A DNA stretch of 64,000 bases from Bacteroidota bacterium (GCA_024279425.1 JAJRRO010000133.1:84759-148758); one strand, 5' to 3'. Shown: positions 47,227-57,310, numbered from the stretch's first letter. Program-made: numbers and translations. Notes: generated from the sequence alone by a model not told the origin.

Positions 47227-47347
47227 TAAATTTAGATTGAATAATTTCCATATTATACTAAGAAGTGGTTTAAACTTTTTTTGGATCGAAAGAAAGGGTT
47301 GTGGATATTTGCGTTACCACACGTAAAATATTCAAACACAACCCTAT

Positions 47348-48155
47348 ATGTACAGTGTACTCGACAAAGATATGGTAGAAATGGAGATTGTCCCATATAT
47401 TCTAGAACAAAGCGGGGTTTCCCCCTGACGGGCCCTTGGCCGAGATCGTCAATGCGATACTCTACAAGCTCAGATCAGGGGTACAATGGAATCAATTACC
47501 CGTCAAGGCCCTGTTCGACGAAAATGTGTTGACTTGGCAGTCGGTCCATTATCATTACCGTAAATAGTGCCTGTCCGGGACTTAGAAAAACTGTTGGATA
47601 GCGTTCCTGCGGAACCATAAACTGGACCTTTCCAGTGTAGATCTTGACGGTAGCCATACGTCCGCCATCAGGGATGGTGATGCGGTCGAATATCAAGGGA
47701 GGAAGAAATGTAAAACGACCAATGCCATTTACCTTACCGATAGGCAAGGACTGCCACGGGCAATGTCAGAGCCAGTAGCGGGCAACCATAACGACCTTTA
47801 TGATATAGAAGTGCAGTTCGAGGTCGTCATGGCAACGCTCGAACAGGCAGATATCCCCGTAGAGGGGCTATTGCTGGACGCCGACGCCAATTCGATTCAA
47901 AGGACTTCCGAAAATCGTGCGATAAAAAGGATATCAACGCCAATATATGCTTCAACAAGCGCAATGGGAACACGGACAGGGACGAGTAGTTCGACCAAAA
48001 CCTATATGATGAACGTTATGCGGTAGAACATACCAATGCATGGATGGTCAGTTTCCGTTCGTTGCTCAATAGGTTCGACACCATAATAGAGATCTGGAAA
48101 GGGTTCAACTATTTGGCATTCATGGTGATAGCAATCAAAAAATTCAAAACAGTCT
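47348..48155 (+). pseudogene. IS5-type transposase, broken
   Basis: A degraded DDE transposase read in three frames. Pieces in order are MYSVLDKDMVEMEIVPYILE, GPLAEIVNAILYKLRSGVQW, LPVKALFDENVLTWQSVHYH, then stops, then LDLSSVDLDGSHTSAIRDGD (first catalytic Asp), TDRQGLPRAMSEPVAGNHND, VEGLLLDADANSIQ and FRSLLNRFDTIIEIWKGFNY. At least two internal stops and several frameshifts separate them. Inverted repeats of the element were not found. Confidence 0.85.
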
Positions 48156-48161
48156 CTTATA

Positions 48162-48420
48162 ATGAGAAAACAAATTTTATTCTACTTACTTCTTGGTGTT
48201 ATAGGGTTCTCCTATGCACAGTATCCGATTACTACTAAAGAAAAAAATGCACACTTAATCGCCTTAGGTACTGCCGCGGCCACAAAGTGTAAATTACGGT
48301 ATCCCAATCATCTTTCGGGAGCAAGACCTTTAGGTGCTTCGGAAGAAGAAATAAAAATTGTTGTTTTAATTGCTGCAGATGTAATGAGGATGAGTACTTT
48401 AATTCCAAACCTTTTTTACG
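48162..48420 (+). pseudogene. Carboxymuconolactone decarboxylase family relic
   Basis: A signal peptide (MRKQILFYLLLGVIGFSYAQ) is joined to a short AhpD/CMD-like segment, with LIALGTAAATKCKLRYPNHL, LGASEEEIKIVVLIAADVMR and then MSTLIP. The usual CxxC pair is damaged (CKLR, with Arg instead of Cys at the fourth position). The frame then runs through a terminator and into the neighbouring gene. The pieces look fused by deletion next to the broken transposon. Confidence 0.65.
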
Positions 48421-48444
48421 ACCCTCCCATGTGGAGGGTTTTTT
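48421..48444 (+). terminator. Terminator after the decarboxylase relic
   Basis: Stem ACCCTCC / GGAGGGT with loop CATGT and a T6 run on the plus strand. It probably marks the original end of the decarboxylase gene. Confidence 0.8.
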
Positions 48445-48479
48445 ATAGTACAGTCATACCATCTTTAGTGAGTTCGCAA

Positions 48480-49202
48480 CTACAATTTTCCATTAAAAAT
48501 TTCAGTATCCAAATAACATTCGACATTGGGGTGCAACCATAAAAAAGATGCCGGTAAAAAGGGAGTGATTTTTCGAGTTGATAATTCCTTTAATATGGCT
48601 TCCTTGCCGACACCGGTAATAAGCAGGATTATTTTTTTTGATTTGAGAATGTCTGCCATGCCTAAGGTTAAGCCATACGTTGGTTTATTCTTCATGGTGG
48701 TGGTCATTTCATGTTGAAGGGAATTCGTGGAGAGTTTGGCAACATGGCAACATGCAATGAGCTCTTGGGCGGGTTCGTTGAAACCTATATGACCATTTTT
48801 CCCCAAACCCAAAACACAAATATCCAAAGGACCATTATCATCCAATTCCTGCTGAACTTTTCTGCACTCGGCGACTGGAGCATCTGGATTACTTTCAAAA
48901 GAGATAAAATAATCATCGGAAATATGTAAGGGCGTAAGAATGTTGTTGCGGATATACCTTTCACAGGAGTTCGCATCATTAGGGTCTATGCCTCCCCATT
49001 CATCCAGTTTTACGATGCGTAATTCCTTAAAAACTTCAGGCTCTTTGATATAATAATTTGCCAATTCTTCATATAAACCTGTTGGAGAGTTTCCGGTAGC
49101 CACACAAATCAATGGTTTGGGCTTTTTTTTCAATGTAGAAATAATTGAATCGCAAGACAATTGGCTCATTTCTTTATAATTCGTACAATACTGTAGTTTC
49201 AT
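48480..49202 (-). CDS. Glucosamine/galactosamine-6-phosphate isomerase family protein
   Basis: A 240-residue NagB/RpiA-like sugar-phosphate isomerase. The family motifs KPLICVATGNSPTGLYEELA, VKLDEWGGIDPND, and GLGKNGHIGFNEPAQEL are present. Enzymes of this group deaminate amino-sugar phosphates to the ketose form. Size and motifs fit the AgaI/NagB branch rather than 6-phosphogluconolactonase. Nearby are a Tat-exported oxidoreductase and a sulfatase, suggesting use of amino-sugar-containing or sulfated polymers. Confidence 0.88.
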   Translation of the reverse strand: MKLQYCTNYKEMSQLSCDSIISTLKKKPKPLICVATGNSPTGLYEELANYYIKEPEVFKELRIVKLDEWGGIDPNDANSCERYIRNNILTPLHISDDYFISFESNPDAPVAECRKVQQELDDNGPLDICVLGLGKNGHIGFNEPAQELIACCHVAKLSTNSLQHEMTTTMKNKPTYGLTLGMADILKSKKIILLITGVGKEAILKELSTRKITPFLPASFLWLHPNVECYLDTEIFNGKL

Positions 49203-49371
49203 TTTAGGCCCAGCTTTATATCTTTTTTAGTAAGAATTACATTCGTTAAAAGCTATAGGTCTTGAACTGTAAACGGCCGATACAAAGGCTTTGATGTACA
49301 AACCTATTTTTGCTGCTTTTACCCCAAGGTATTAGTGAATTCCGGGTGTTGTTGTTTTGCTACTTTATCTA

Positions 49372-50865
49372 CTACACGGGCATATCGGGTAGATTCCACC
49401 CCGCTCTATAGGCGTGCTTTATATATTCAGAGGCGGCCTCAAGGGCATTTAGATCTACATGCGTCCTATTAAAACGCGGAAGGCCCTCGACCATCTTAAA
49501 TTCATTGGTTTGAATTACCCTCAAAGTTTCATTGGCAGTGATATTGGAAAACTCCATTTGCGGTCCATTCCATTTCAAAACTCTGTTCAACCCCTGTAAT
49601 CGTATGGCCAAAACCCCCAAAAGTACCATTTCATTGAAGGGTCCCGAATAGGCGAAATTAGCAGAACCTTCTACCCTATTATCAGGCGATTCTTTACAGG
49701 CCCTGATCCAGTCCTGTTCATGCGGACCATCGGTATAGCCTACGGATCCTTCCACTCTTCGAAGCGTTTGTGGAACGTTTGGCACACGGCCCGAGAGCAG
49801 TCTGGGATTTAATCCTCCACAATCAGAAATCAAGGTATCTTTCGAGCCCACAAACATACACCCGCCTAGTCCATCTCTCATCAAATCTTCACCTTCGGGT
49901 AGAAGTTCCGGTCGGTCGGGAAATAGCCCTCCATCGTACCAATGAACCTTTACGGGGGTCATTTTCAATTTTTCGAGACTCTCCCTTTTTGGGAAATCGA
50001 ACCTTACTTTTTCGGCTTGGGGCGCACTAGCTGTATTAAAAAGTGTTGAACTCCCCGAAACTGCATTGGGATACCCCAGTTTTAAAGCTCTGTAGATGGG
50101 GTCCAAAACGTGGCAGGCCATATCCCCAAAAGCACCAGTTCCAAAATCCCACCAGCCACGCCAGTTCCATGGGGTGTAAATTTCGTGGAAGGACCGCATA
50201 GGTGCAGGACCTAAGAACAGATCCCAATTGAGCGTATCAGGTACTTTCATGGCTTGGGTAGGGTTTTCCAATCCCTGTGGCCAAATGGGGCGATCTGTCC
50301 ATGCGTGAGCTTCTTTTACTTCCCCTATCTCACCGTTCCATATCCATTCGCAAAGCTCACGCACACCGTCTCCCGAATTTCCCTGATTGCCCATTTGGGT
50401 CGCTACTTTGCGTTCGGCCGCAAGTTTGGTCAACAATCGAGACTCATAGATGGAGTGTGTCAGTGGCTTTTGACAATACAAATGCTTGTCCATGGTCAAA
50501 GCAGTTGCCGCAACTATGGCATGGGTATGATCAGGAGTAGCTACCATGACCCCGTCTATTGATTCTCCAAGCTCATCAAACATTTTTCGCCAATCATAAT
50601 AGCGTTTGGCGTCTGGAAATGACTTAAAACAATTCGCGGCATATTTCCAATCTACATCACAAAGACCAATAATGTTCTCAGTATTCATCGCCTTGAGATT
50701 GGGGTGGCCTTTGCCACCGACACCCACACCGACAATGTTCATCGTATCACTAGGTGCTTTGTGCCCCAAACCACTTACCGCAAAACTGGGAACAATGGTA
50801 AATCCCGCCCCGGCTACCATTGTTCTTTTAATAAATTTTCGCCGTGATTTACGTTTCATTGTCAT
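49372..50865 (-). CDS. Tat-exported Gfo/Idh/MocA family oxidoreductase
   Basis: A 497-residue oxidoreductase. The N-terminus has a twin-arginine signal (KRKSRRKFIKRTMVAGAGF). A Rossmann fold follows (MNIVGVGVGGKGHPNLKAMN, about 42-61), with CQKPLTHSIYE in place of the usual EKP motif, and then the C-terminal domain. Enzymes of this type act on sugars in the periplasm with a tightly bound NAD(P). The substrate is unknown. It lies with a NagB-type isomerase, a sulfatase and an alkaline-phosphatase-like enzyme, probably in carbohydrate use. Confidence 0.9.
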   Translation of the reverse strand: MTMKRKSRRKFIKRTMVAGAGFTIVPSFAVSGLGHKAPSDTMNIVGVGVGGKGHPNLKAMNTENIIGLCDVDWKYAANCFKSFPDAKRYYDWRKMFDELGESIDGVMVATPDHTHAIVAATALTMDKHLYCQKPLTHSIYESRLLTKLAAERKVATQMGNQGNSGDGVRELCEWIWNGEIGEVKEAHAWTDRPIWPQGLENPTQAMKVPDTLNWDLFLGPAPMRSFHEIYTPWNWRGWWDFGTGAFGDMACHVLDPIYRALKLGYPNAVSGSSTLFNTASAPQAEKVRFDFPKRESLEKLKMTPVKVHWYDGGLFPDRPELLPEGEDLMRDGLGGCMFVGSKDTLISDCGGLNPRLLSGRVPNVPQTLRRVEGSVGYTDGPHEQDWIRACKESPDNRVEGSANFAYSGPFNEMVLLGVLAIRLQGLNRVLKWNGPQMEFSNITANETLRVIQTNEFKMVEGLPRFNRTHVDLNALEAASEYIKHAYRAGWNLPDMPV

Positions 50866-51208
50866 AACCGAAGTTTAAGTGTAATCCCTAATATAGCACA
50901 TATCCTTGGGTATTTTCGCCTTTGTACCATCTAAAATTGCATTTTTTCGATCTTCTTTTCTCTGGACACCAAAATTTGGTGGTTTGCACCAATGCATTAA
51001 AATTCATGAAGTAATTTCCATCGATATATGGGGGTCTTCTTGCCTTCTAAATCAGAATCTGTATCTTCATGCGTTTATCTTGATTTTTTACAAGCCTTCT
51101 CTGTTCTTGTACCAACAAAGTGGGCTTCATGGGAAAAACATAGGGATAAATACTGGTCAACATTAACAAAATTGCGAATTGGAATACTAGTCTTAAAAAG
51201 AACACCAA

Positions 51209-52603
51209 ATGAAAATAAACAAGAGCTTACAATTCGGGAATCTGGTTTTTCTCCTTTTTTGCCAAGTATGCCTGTTTTCGCAGGTTGGGCAAAAAAGCAG
51301 ACCCAATGTAATCGTTATTTTGACCGATGATCAGGGATCTATAGATACCAATGCCTATGGTGCCACGGACCTGTATACTCCTAATATGGACAGATTGGCA
51401 AAAGAGGGAGTGCGATTCACCCAATTTTATGCCGCAGCACCCGTTTGCTCTCCTTCCCGGGCGGCCTTACTCTCGGGAAAGACCAATTTAAGAGCAGGTC
51501 TTGAAGGCAACGTACCGGTTCCCGAATATGCAGATGCGAGAAATAGATACGGTATGCCCACAGAACAGATAACCATGGCAGAAATGCTCAAAGAAAATGG
51601 GTATTATACTGCTCTAATAGGCAAGTGGCATTTGGGCCATCGAAAGGAAAATTTACCCAATGGACAAGGGTTCGACTATTTCTTTGGCCATCAACGCGGC
51701 TGCATAGACAACTACTCCCATACGTTTTACTGGCAAGGGCCTAATAAGCACGATTTATATAGGAATTCAGAAGAAGTGTATTATCCAGGAGAGCATTTTT
51801 CCAATTTAATGGCGGAAGAGGTTAAACATATTATCAGTGACAAAAAGAACCAACCCTTCTTTATTTATTGGGCCTTTAATGCACCACATTATCCCTATCA
51901 GGGCACACCAAAATGGGTGGATTATTACAAGGATTTGCCAACCCCAAGAAAGGAATATGCTGCCTTCATATCCAACACCGATGAAAAAATAGGAGCCGTT
52001 TTGGACCATATCGATCAACTGGGTCTTGCCGAGGAGACCATTGTTATTTTTCAATCGGATCATGGTCATTCGCTTGAGGAACGGGCCTTTTGGGGAGGTG
52101 GTAATGCCGGACCGTATCGGGGAAGCAAGTTTAGTATGTTTGAAGGAGGGATCCGTGTACCGGCGATTATTCGTTTTCCCGGAGTAATTCCTGCAAATGA
52201 AGTACGTGATCAAGCTTGTATAGAAATGGATTGGTTCACTACTATTGCCGAATTGACCAAATCAAAAGTGACCGAAAAAGTAGATGGTAAAAGCCTAATG
52301 CCTGTAATCTTGGACAATAAGACCGCCTCGCAACATAAGGTGTTTCACTGGCAGACAGGAAGTTACGATGACAACAAGGCCCAATGGGTAGTGCGTAAAG
52401 GCCCCTGGAAGTTAATAGGAAATGCAAGGGAACCTTCTCCCACAGGAGAAAAGATCAATGTGGATCCATTATTCCTTGTCAATCTGGATAAGGATGTTGC
52501 AGAACAGAATAACCTTGCTTCCTCCAATCCCCAAAAACTAAATGAACTCTTGGGGCTACACAAATCATGGCTTAAATCTGTCCGATCAGAAATGAAAAAA
52601 TAA
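51209..52603 (+). CDS. Secreted sulfatase
   Basis: A 464-residue exported sulfatase. A signal peptide ends near residue 27 (FSQVGQKS), followed by RPNVIVILTDDQGSIDTNAY with metal-binding aspartates. The formylglycine motif is CSPSR, within AAPVCSPSRAALLSGK, so it needs the Cys-type maturation enzyme. Further motifs are IGKWHLGH and IFQSDHGHSLEERAF. It cuts sulfate esters from glycans such as those of marine algae; the target cannot be told. Confidence 0.95.
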   Translation: MKINKSLQFGNLVFLLFCQVCLFSQVGQKSRPNVIVILTDDQGSIDTNAYGATDLYTPNMDRLAKEGVRFTQFYAAAPVCSPSRAALLSGKTNLRAGLEGNVPVPEYADARNRYGMPTEQITMAEMLKENGYYTALIGKWHLGHRKENLPNGQGFDYFFGHQRGCIDNYSHTFYWQGPNKHDLYRNSEEVYYPGEHFSNLMAEEVKHIISDKKNQPFFIYWAFNAPHYPYQGTPKWVDYYKDLPTPRKEYAAFISNTDEKIGAVLDHIDQLGLAEETIVIFQSDHGHSLEERAFWGGGNAGPYRGSKFSMFEGGIRVPAIIRFPGVIPANEVRDQACIEMDWFTTIAELTKSKVTEKVDGKSLMPVILDNKTASQHKVFHWQTGSYDDNKAQWVVRKGPWKLIGNAREPSPTGEKINVDPLFLVNLDKDVAEQNNLASSNPQKLNELLGLHKSWLKSVRSEMKK

Positions 52604-53302
52604 TGTTTAAGCGCAAAAAACAATTGGAATAGACTCCTTTTACGAAATTTTCATCGCAATCGTATTCTTGATAGCGCTATTCGTGAGGGTTTTTATTGGA
52701 AGCCAAGAATGCCCATCGCTAAAATAATTCCGATGCTTAGTTTAAAATTCCCCAAAGCCCAATTAAAAACCCAAGGGCTATTAACCCCAGTACCACTTCT
52801 AAACCTATATTTAAAACCGAAAGTATAGAATTTAAAACTCCTTTTTTATTCGAATACTTGCTCATAGCTTGTTTATTTAATATTTTCTTTCACAATAAGG
52901 TACAATTTCATCAAAGGCAGGAACCCCAAATTGTTGTGAAAGCATCAAAATCTGTGGTTTAATCCTGTTTTACGTGCATTTCATCGGTGAATTGGTATTT
53001 GCAATGCCCGCTTAGAGAATGCGCTCATAGTAGTGAAATCCAATTTATGAAAGTGGGGAACAGGTGTTTATCTTTCAAAAACTCAGACCTTTTTACGTTA
53101 CTCATTGGATTCAATGAACCTTGGGGCCGTGGGTGGGTTGGTTTCGTTGGCAAAGTCAAATGAACTAGACAAACCCAATAAACCAATTTCAGAACCCATA
53201 AAGCACCCCATTCGTTTACCTCACACAACATCAGGCACTTAGCTTAAGGTCTAAATGGTCATTTATCCCAAATCAATGCCAGTTTAGCAGGTATATTTTG
53301 TC
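52604..53302. other. Region after the sulfatase: one possible small gene
   Basis: On the minus strand a 42-codon ATG frame at 52737-52865 (MSKYSNKKGVLNSILSVLNI, then a hydrophobic segment) could encode a small membrane protein. The rest is AT-rich and holds no supported gene. Confidence 0.35.
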
Positions 53303-53428
53303 ATGGCCCAAATCGTATCTAGCTTTATGGGTATGAGAAAGAGATTCACATTTATCGATTTTGTAATGACCCTAGGTTGTGCTTTTATTGTCTTTATGAT
53401 ATTACTCGTATCCTCGCACTTTATTTAA
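53303..53428 (+). CDS. Possible 41-residue membrane protein
   Basis: An ATG frame encodes MAQIVSSFMGMRKRFTFIDF followed by a hydrophobic helix (VMTLGCAFIVFMILLVSSHF). A basic N-terminus before a membrane helix is a usual small-protein layout, but no family is known and nothing else supports it. Confidence 0.3.
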   Translation: MAQIVSSFMGMRKRFTFIDFVMTLGCAFIVFMILLVSSHFI

Positions 53429-53429
53429 G

Positions 53430-54090
53430 ATAGATTCCCAAGGATTTTGTCTTTCTGCCAAATCATTCCAATTCGCGAATAAACGCTTTTGTATTGGGAA
53501 TTAAGGCAGAGGGCATACTCAATGCATCAACACCAAACCCAATATAAATTGGTGTCTGCTGCAAGTCCGACACAGATGCCCACCCATTTGCCCCTGTCAT
53601 GGGCAATTTCGGTAACCTTTTCAATTAATTTTAAAATGCCTGGAATTGCCTTTGGCAGATAGTTGGCGACTGATGTATTGGTTCTGTCAGCGGCCATCAT
53701 ATACTGTGCTAGATTATTGGTGCCAAACCAGAAGAAATCTACATCGTCAACAAATAGTTCGGGCATTAAGGCAACATTTGGAATTTCGACCATAATCCCC
53801 ATCGGAATCGATTTATTAACGGCAACACCTTCGGTTTCCAAGATTATCGATTCTTTATGTATAGCCTCTTTAATATCGTTTAAACCCTGTCGAGTTGCAA
53901 TCATTGGAAACAATAATTGAATATTGAAAATGGTGGCCAATTGAAGCCCCAACGAAAATGTGGGGAAGTAATTTACTCTTCGTGGTAAGAGTGTATGTGA
54001 AACCGTTTTTGAAAGAAGGTCTATCGACAAAATATTCAAATAGATAATCAAAAAATGCATGTTGTATTTAAATGATTCTAGCAGGGATGC
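53430..54090 (-). pseudogene. PEP-utilising enzyme, C-terminal barrel fragment
   Basis: The fragment matches the C-terminal TIM-barrel domain of enzyme I-type PEP-utilising proteins: NIQLLFPMIATRQGLNDIKE, then GIMVEIPNVALMPELF (binding-site region), FFWFGTNNLAQYMMAADRTN and GKWVGICVGLAADTN. The family's catalytic segment SIGTNDLAQY reads WFGTNNLAQY here, so Ser and Asp are changed. After a frame change near 53530 the ending continues as DALSMPSALIPNTKAF. The N-terminal phosphohistidine domain is missing. Confidence 0.75.
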
Positions 54091-54136
54091 CAACCATTTT
54101 TAAACCTGCGTTAAAACCCCAGCTTGATATTTTGCC

Positions 54137-54535
54137 TCAACGAATCCAAATACCTTTTTTGTGGAGTTGGCACACAATGGGCGGACGCCTTTTGGCCTTT
54201 TCTTTTGAAAGTCCAATTTTTATCAGCATGTTCGACTTCAGGATCCGTTGCCTAAAATCACCACGATCCACTGGTCTGCCCAAAATTGATTCGTATAGTT
54301 TTTGCAGTTCGGGGATTGTAAATGTGGGCGGCATGAAACTTAGCAATAGGGGACGGCTCAAAAGTTCTGTACACAAAACTTTTCTGGCTTCTGATACCAA
54401 TAAGGAATGATCTAAGGCCAAGGTGTCTGCGTTTTCGACATTTATCCATTTGCGATTTTCGAATAAGGCGGTGGTCTTTATTTCGATGGGTTGCCTACCC
54501 AAAATACTGTAATAACCTATGGTAAGTCCACTAAT
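54137..54535 (-). pseudogene. Nudix-related transcriptional regulator (NrtR type), C-terminal fragment
   Basis: The open frame encodes the end of the Nudix domain and the winged-helix domain of an NrtR-type sugar or NAD regulator. Typical blocks are NADTLALDHSLLVSEARKVL, the winged helix starting LLSRPLLLSFMPPTFTIPEL, and QKLYESILGRPVDRGDFRQR, ending KSNMLIKIGLSKEKAKRRPP. The Nudix domain proper is missing at the 5' side. It lies next to other gene fragments. Confidence 0.75.
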
Positions 54536-54589
54536 ATAGTAAGTCCAATATGAGATAAAACAAAAAATGGGTCGATATTGAATAAAAAC

Positions 54590-54870
54590 AACGTTTTGTT
54601 GAAGCCGATTTCAAATGGCGTTTCCGTTATTTCTTGGCTTTGAATATTCCCTTGAATAACAAAGAGCTCATCGCCGGCACCTTTTATGGATCTGCCTACA
54701 ATGAAATATTTCTAAATGCCAAATCTTCCGTATTTGACAGAAATCGGCTTTACTTCGGACTTGGTTATAAAATAAATAATAAGGTACGTTTGGAATTGGG
54801 GTACATGAACCAGTTTTTTGAATCATCCAACCGTGACCAGATAAATACTGTATTGTTCATCAATTTGTAA
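54590..54870 (+). pseudogene. DUF2490 outer-membrane protein, C-terminal fragment
   Basis: The C-terminal part of a DUF2490 beta-barrel protein: KWRFRYFLALNIPLNNKELI, YGSAYNEIFLNAKSSVFDRN, RLYFGLGYKINNKVRLELGY and ESSNRDQINTVLFINL. The 5' two-thirds are absent, so it is a remnant. An internal ATG at 54634 would start a 78-residue product that lacks the front. Confidence 0.7.
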
Positions 54871-55033
54871 CCGGACACTTATTAAATGCGGGCAGGGCCT
54901 ATAAAAGAAACTTTTTTTACGAAAACACCAAAACACTGGTAATCATTTATTTGGATGAAAAGTCTAAGGGACTACCCTTCATTTTTTTAGAGACTGATTT
55001 TAATCCCATCATTTTTAAAACGGTCGGAGCAAT

Positions 55034-56047
55034 TTAATTACTATATAACTGTCCTTTTTTATTCACCTCGCCTTGGGCTTGTATACCCTTGCCAAAAGCA
55101 ATCAACCATACTTCATTAGCCCCTTTGATATCATCACCATGGCTTTTCCAAGTTTTTAAGGGCTTGGTTCCCCTGCCATGATCCGTAGAAATGATGAAAA
55201 CGGTATTGTCTTTATAAAAATCATCTTGCTGCGTAAAATGCCAAAGTTCCTTAATTAATCCATCGGTGTTATGGGCCGAATTTAAATACGCTTCATAGTC
55301 CCCATCATGGGCAAAATCATCCGTCTCACCGTAAGCTATGTACACAAGACTTGGATGTTTCTTTTTCATAAATTCCAGCGCATAATGGTGGGTAAATGCA
55401 TCTAAGCGAACGGTGCCCCATGGACTTGGGATTTGCCGTTGCAATTGATTCAGAAATTTTTCCCTTTCTGATAAATCTCTGCCTTTTGCAGATTCAAAAC
55501 CGGCATTAACAGGGACCCCGGAACGTTCTTCATTAACGATGAAAGGGAATACATCCCAACTCCCAAAAGCAGCCACCTTATCTTTATATTTTGAACTTTG
55601 ATTGGCTATTTCCAGAACTGTGGTATTGGGATTGTTGATTTTGTCGTTGCTATCTATTCTGGTATCATCAGCGATTCCTGATAAAATTTCATTGTATCCC
55701 GGGTAGGAAAACCACATTGTATTGGTCAGGTCAACCTTGCTTCCCAAGGTCCTATTGCCATGGATCTGCCCGATTTTTTCCACTTCGTTCCAGAGAAATG
55801 GCAAAAGTACTTCTCTTCTTGCCTTTGGGCTGTCTTTCCAAAATTTAGATTTCAACCCTTCAACATTATGAACATAATCTTCGTGAGTGATCAAAAGAGG
55901 GTCTGCTCCCGTAAACAATTCCTGCCAACGGAGACCATCCAAGGTTATTAAAACAATATTTGGATTTTTTGAGTCTTGTGCGTTTACCGATTGATTCCAT
56001 ATCCCAAAAGCGACAAGAATACATACTACTAATATTGTTTTTTTCAT
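55034..56047 (-). CDS. Alkaline-phosphatase-superfamily hydrolase, exported
   Basis: A 337-residue exported enzyme. I start at the ATG at 56047, which gives a signal peptide (MKKTILVVCILVAFGIWNQS). Motifs are NIVLITLDGLRWQELFTGAD (metal and nucleophile region), FSYPGYNEI, YGETDDFAHDGDYEAYLNSA and IISTDHGRGTKPLKTWKSHG. These belong to the type I phosphodiesterase/alkaline phosphatase group. It probably cleaves a phosphate ester in the periplasm. Confidence 0.88.
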   Translation of the reverse strand: MKKTILVVCILVAFGIWNQSVNAQDSKNPNIVLITLDGLRWQELFTGADPLLITHEDYVHNVEGLKSKFWKDSPKARREVLLPFLWNEVEKIGQIHGNRTLGSKVDLTNTMWFSYPGYNEILSGIADDTRIDSNDKINNPNTTVLEIANQSSKYKDKVAAFGSWDVFPFIVNEERSGVPVNAGFESAKGRDLSEREKFLNQLQRQIPSPWGTVRLDAFTHHYALEFMKKKHPSLVYIAYGETDDFAHDGDYEAYLNSAHNTDGLIKELWHFTQQDDFYKDNTVFIISTDHGRGTKPLKTWKSHGDDIKGANEVWLIAFGKGIQAQGEVNKKGQLYSN

Positions 56048-56170
56048 AATGGGAATGAAATTCATATTAAAAATTCATCTAAAGTAAACAAAGAAAATGT
56101 TCGAGTCTATAATTTTCTTTTCTTAAACGTAAGTTTTGCTCATTGTGTAAAAAAACCAAATTCGTCAGAA

Positions 56171-56620
56171 TCAACAAATTTCAAGGACTTTGATTTCTTC
56201 TCCATTAAAAGTAACAGTATCCCCCTCAGATTTTCCCATTAGCAGTTTTCCTATCGGGGTAACTGCTGATATACAATATACCAATTGATTACCTTCTTGA
56301 TATTCGCCTGCTGATATCGCTAAAAAATAATTGACTTTGGAAGTTTTCACCAAGCTTCCCAAACTGGCCCCCTTTGATTTGCCTTTGATATTGACCTTTG
56401 CCAATACCTCTTTGGTCTTTTCAGCTTCGGCCAATTGCTGTCCCAATTTTTCACGTTCCAATTGTAGCATGGCCCTTCCCGTTTCATGCTTGTCTCCGGC
56501 ACTGCTTTTGGTCTCCGAGCCAAAGGCGACTTGAATTTCCTTTATTTGGGATTGGATACGATTAATTCTTTCTTCGACATAGGTAGTGCAAAACTGATGT
56601 AGGTGTTCTTTTAGGTTCAT
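56171..56620 (-). CDS. GreA/GreB-like protein
   Basis: A 149-residue protein with a coiled-coil N-terminus and a Gre-factor C-terminal domain: VYCISAVTPIGKLLMGKSEG then DTVTFNGEEIKVLEIC. This is the layout of transcription factors that bind the RNA polymerase secondary channel. It is shorter than typical GreA (about 158) and has a different helical arm, so its role may differ. It is a stand-alone gene in the minus direction. Confidence 0.8.
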   Translation of the reverse strand: MNLKEHLHQFCTTYVEERINRIQSQIKEIQVAFGSETKSSAGDKHETGRAMLQLEREKLGQQLAEAEKTKEVLAKVNIKGKSKGASLGSLVKTSKVNYFLAISAGEYQEGNQLVYCISAVTPIGKLLMGKSEGDTVTFNGEEIKVLEIC

Positions 56621-56665
56621 ACCTAAATAAAGTGTTTTAATTCTAAAAAGGATAAAAGAGCCATT

Positions 56666-57310
56666 TTATTGGTCTTCGTAATGATATAGATCGGCCAGTC
56701 TGTACACAAGATAGTTGATCATGCTGTCCTCAGTACTGCCATTTTGATACATTTTCTGAATTTGATTCCTGTTTTCAGCCCTGAAAAAATCCAAATCATT
56801 AGACCTGAATTCACTAAATATATTCCAAGATTTCAGTCCTTCCAGCATCTGCCTATGTGCGCGGTACTTTTTATTTACCATTTCATAGTCTTTTTTGAAA
56901 GTCTTGTCCTTTTTTAGATTCGGGTTCTGTTGCCTGGAATTCCAACGATTGTATTCAGCCTTAAGACGTTTATCGGCATTTTCAGCCTCGGAAATAATTT
57001 TCACATAGGCCCTAGAGGTCAAAGAATAGAACCGTTTATCGAAAAGGGCTTCCATATCTATCTTGGAACTGAATGGTTCTTCTACAATTCCTGTTTCGGT
57101 ATTACTTACATAATACTCCACTCCGTTGGAGGGCTTTTCAATGTTGGCAAGCAAGGAGTTCTTCCAAGCTTCAGTCTTTATCAATTCTTTCCATACCCTA
57201 GTATATTCCCTCTGATAGTTAATTTTTGAAGAAGAGCAACCTCCAACTAAAACAACTGCCAGCAACGAAACCGCTCCAAGAACATTCGACTTAAACACAT
57301 TTTTGGCCAT
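56666..57310 (-). CDS. Lipoprotein of unknown function
   Basis: A 214-residue exported lipoprotein with a lipobox at VLVGGC (Cys25). The mature protein is mostly helical and charged, with Lys, Arg, Tyr and Asn, and has no recognised domain. It is likely anchored in the envelope. It is read in the same direction as the Gre-like gene 46 bp downstream. Confidence 0.75.
   Translation of the reverse strand: MAKNVFKSNVLGAVSLLAVVLVGGCSSSKINYQREYTRVWKELIKTEAWKNSLLANIEKPSNGVEYYVSNTETGIVEEPFSSKIDMEALFDKRFYSLTSRAYVKIISEAENADKRLKAEYNRWNSRQQNPNLKKDKTFKKDYEMVNKKYRAHRQMLEGLKSWNIFSEFRSNDLDFFRAENRNQIQKMYQNGSTEDSMINYLVYRLADLYHYEDQ

Noticed and set aside
53025-53231. 68-residue minus frame near the sulfatase
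   Set aside because: Composition with low-complexity Leu/Pro/Thr runs and no start signal; no conserved pattern.
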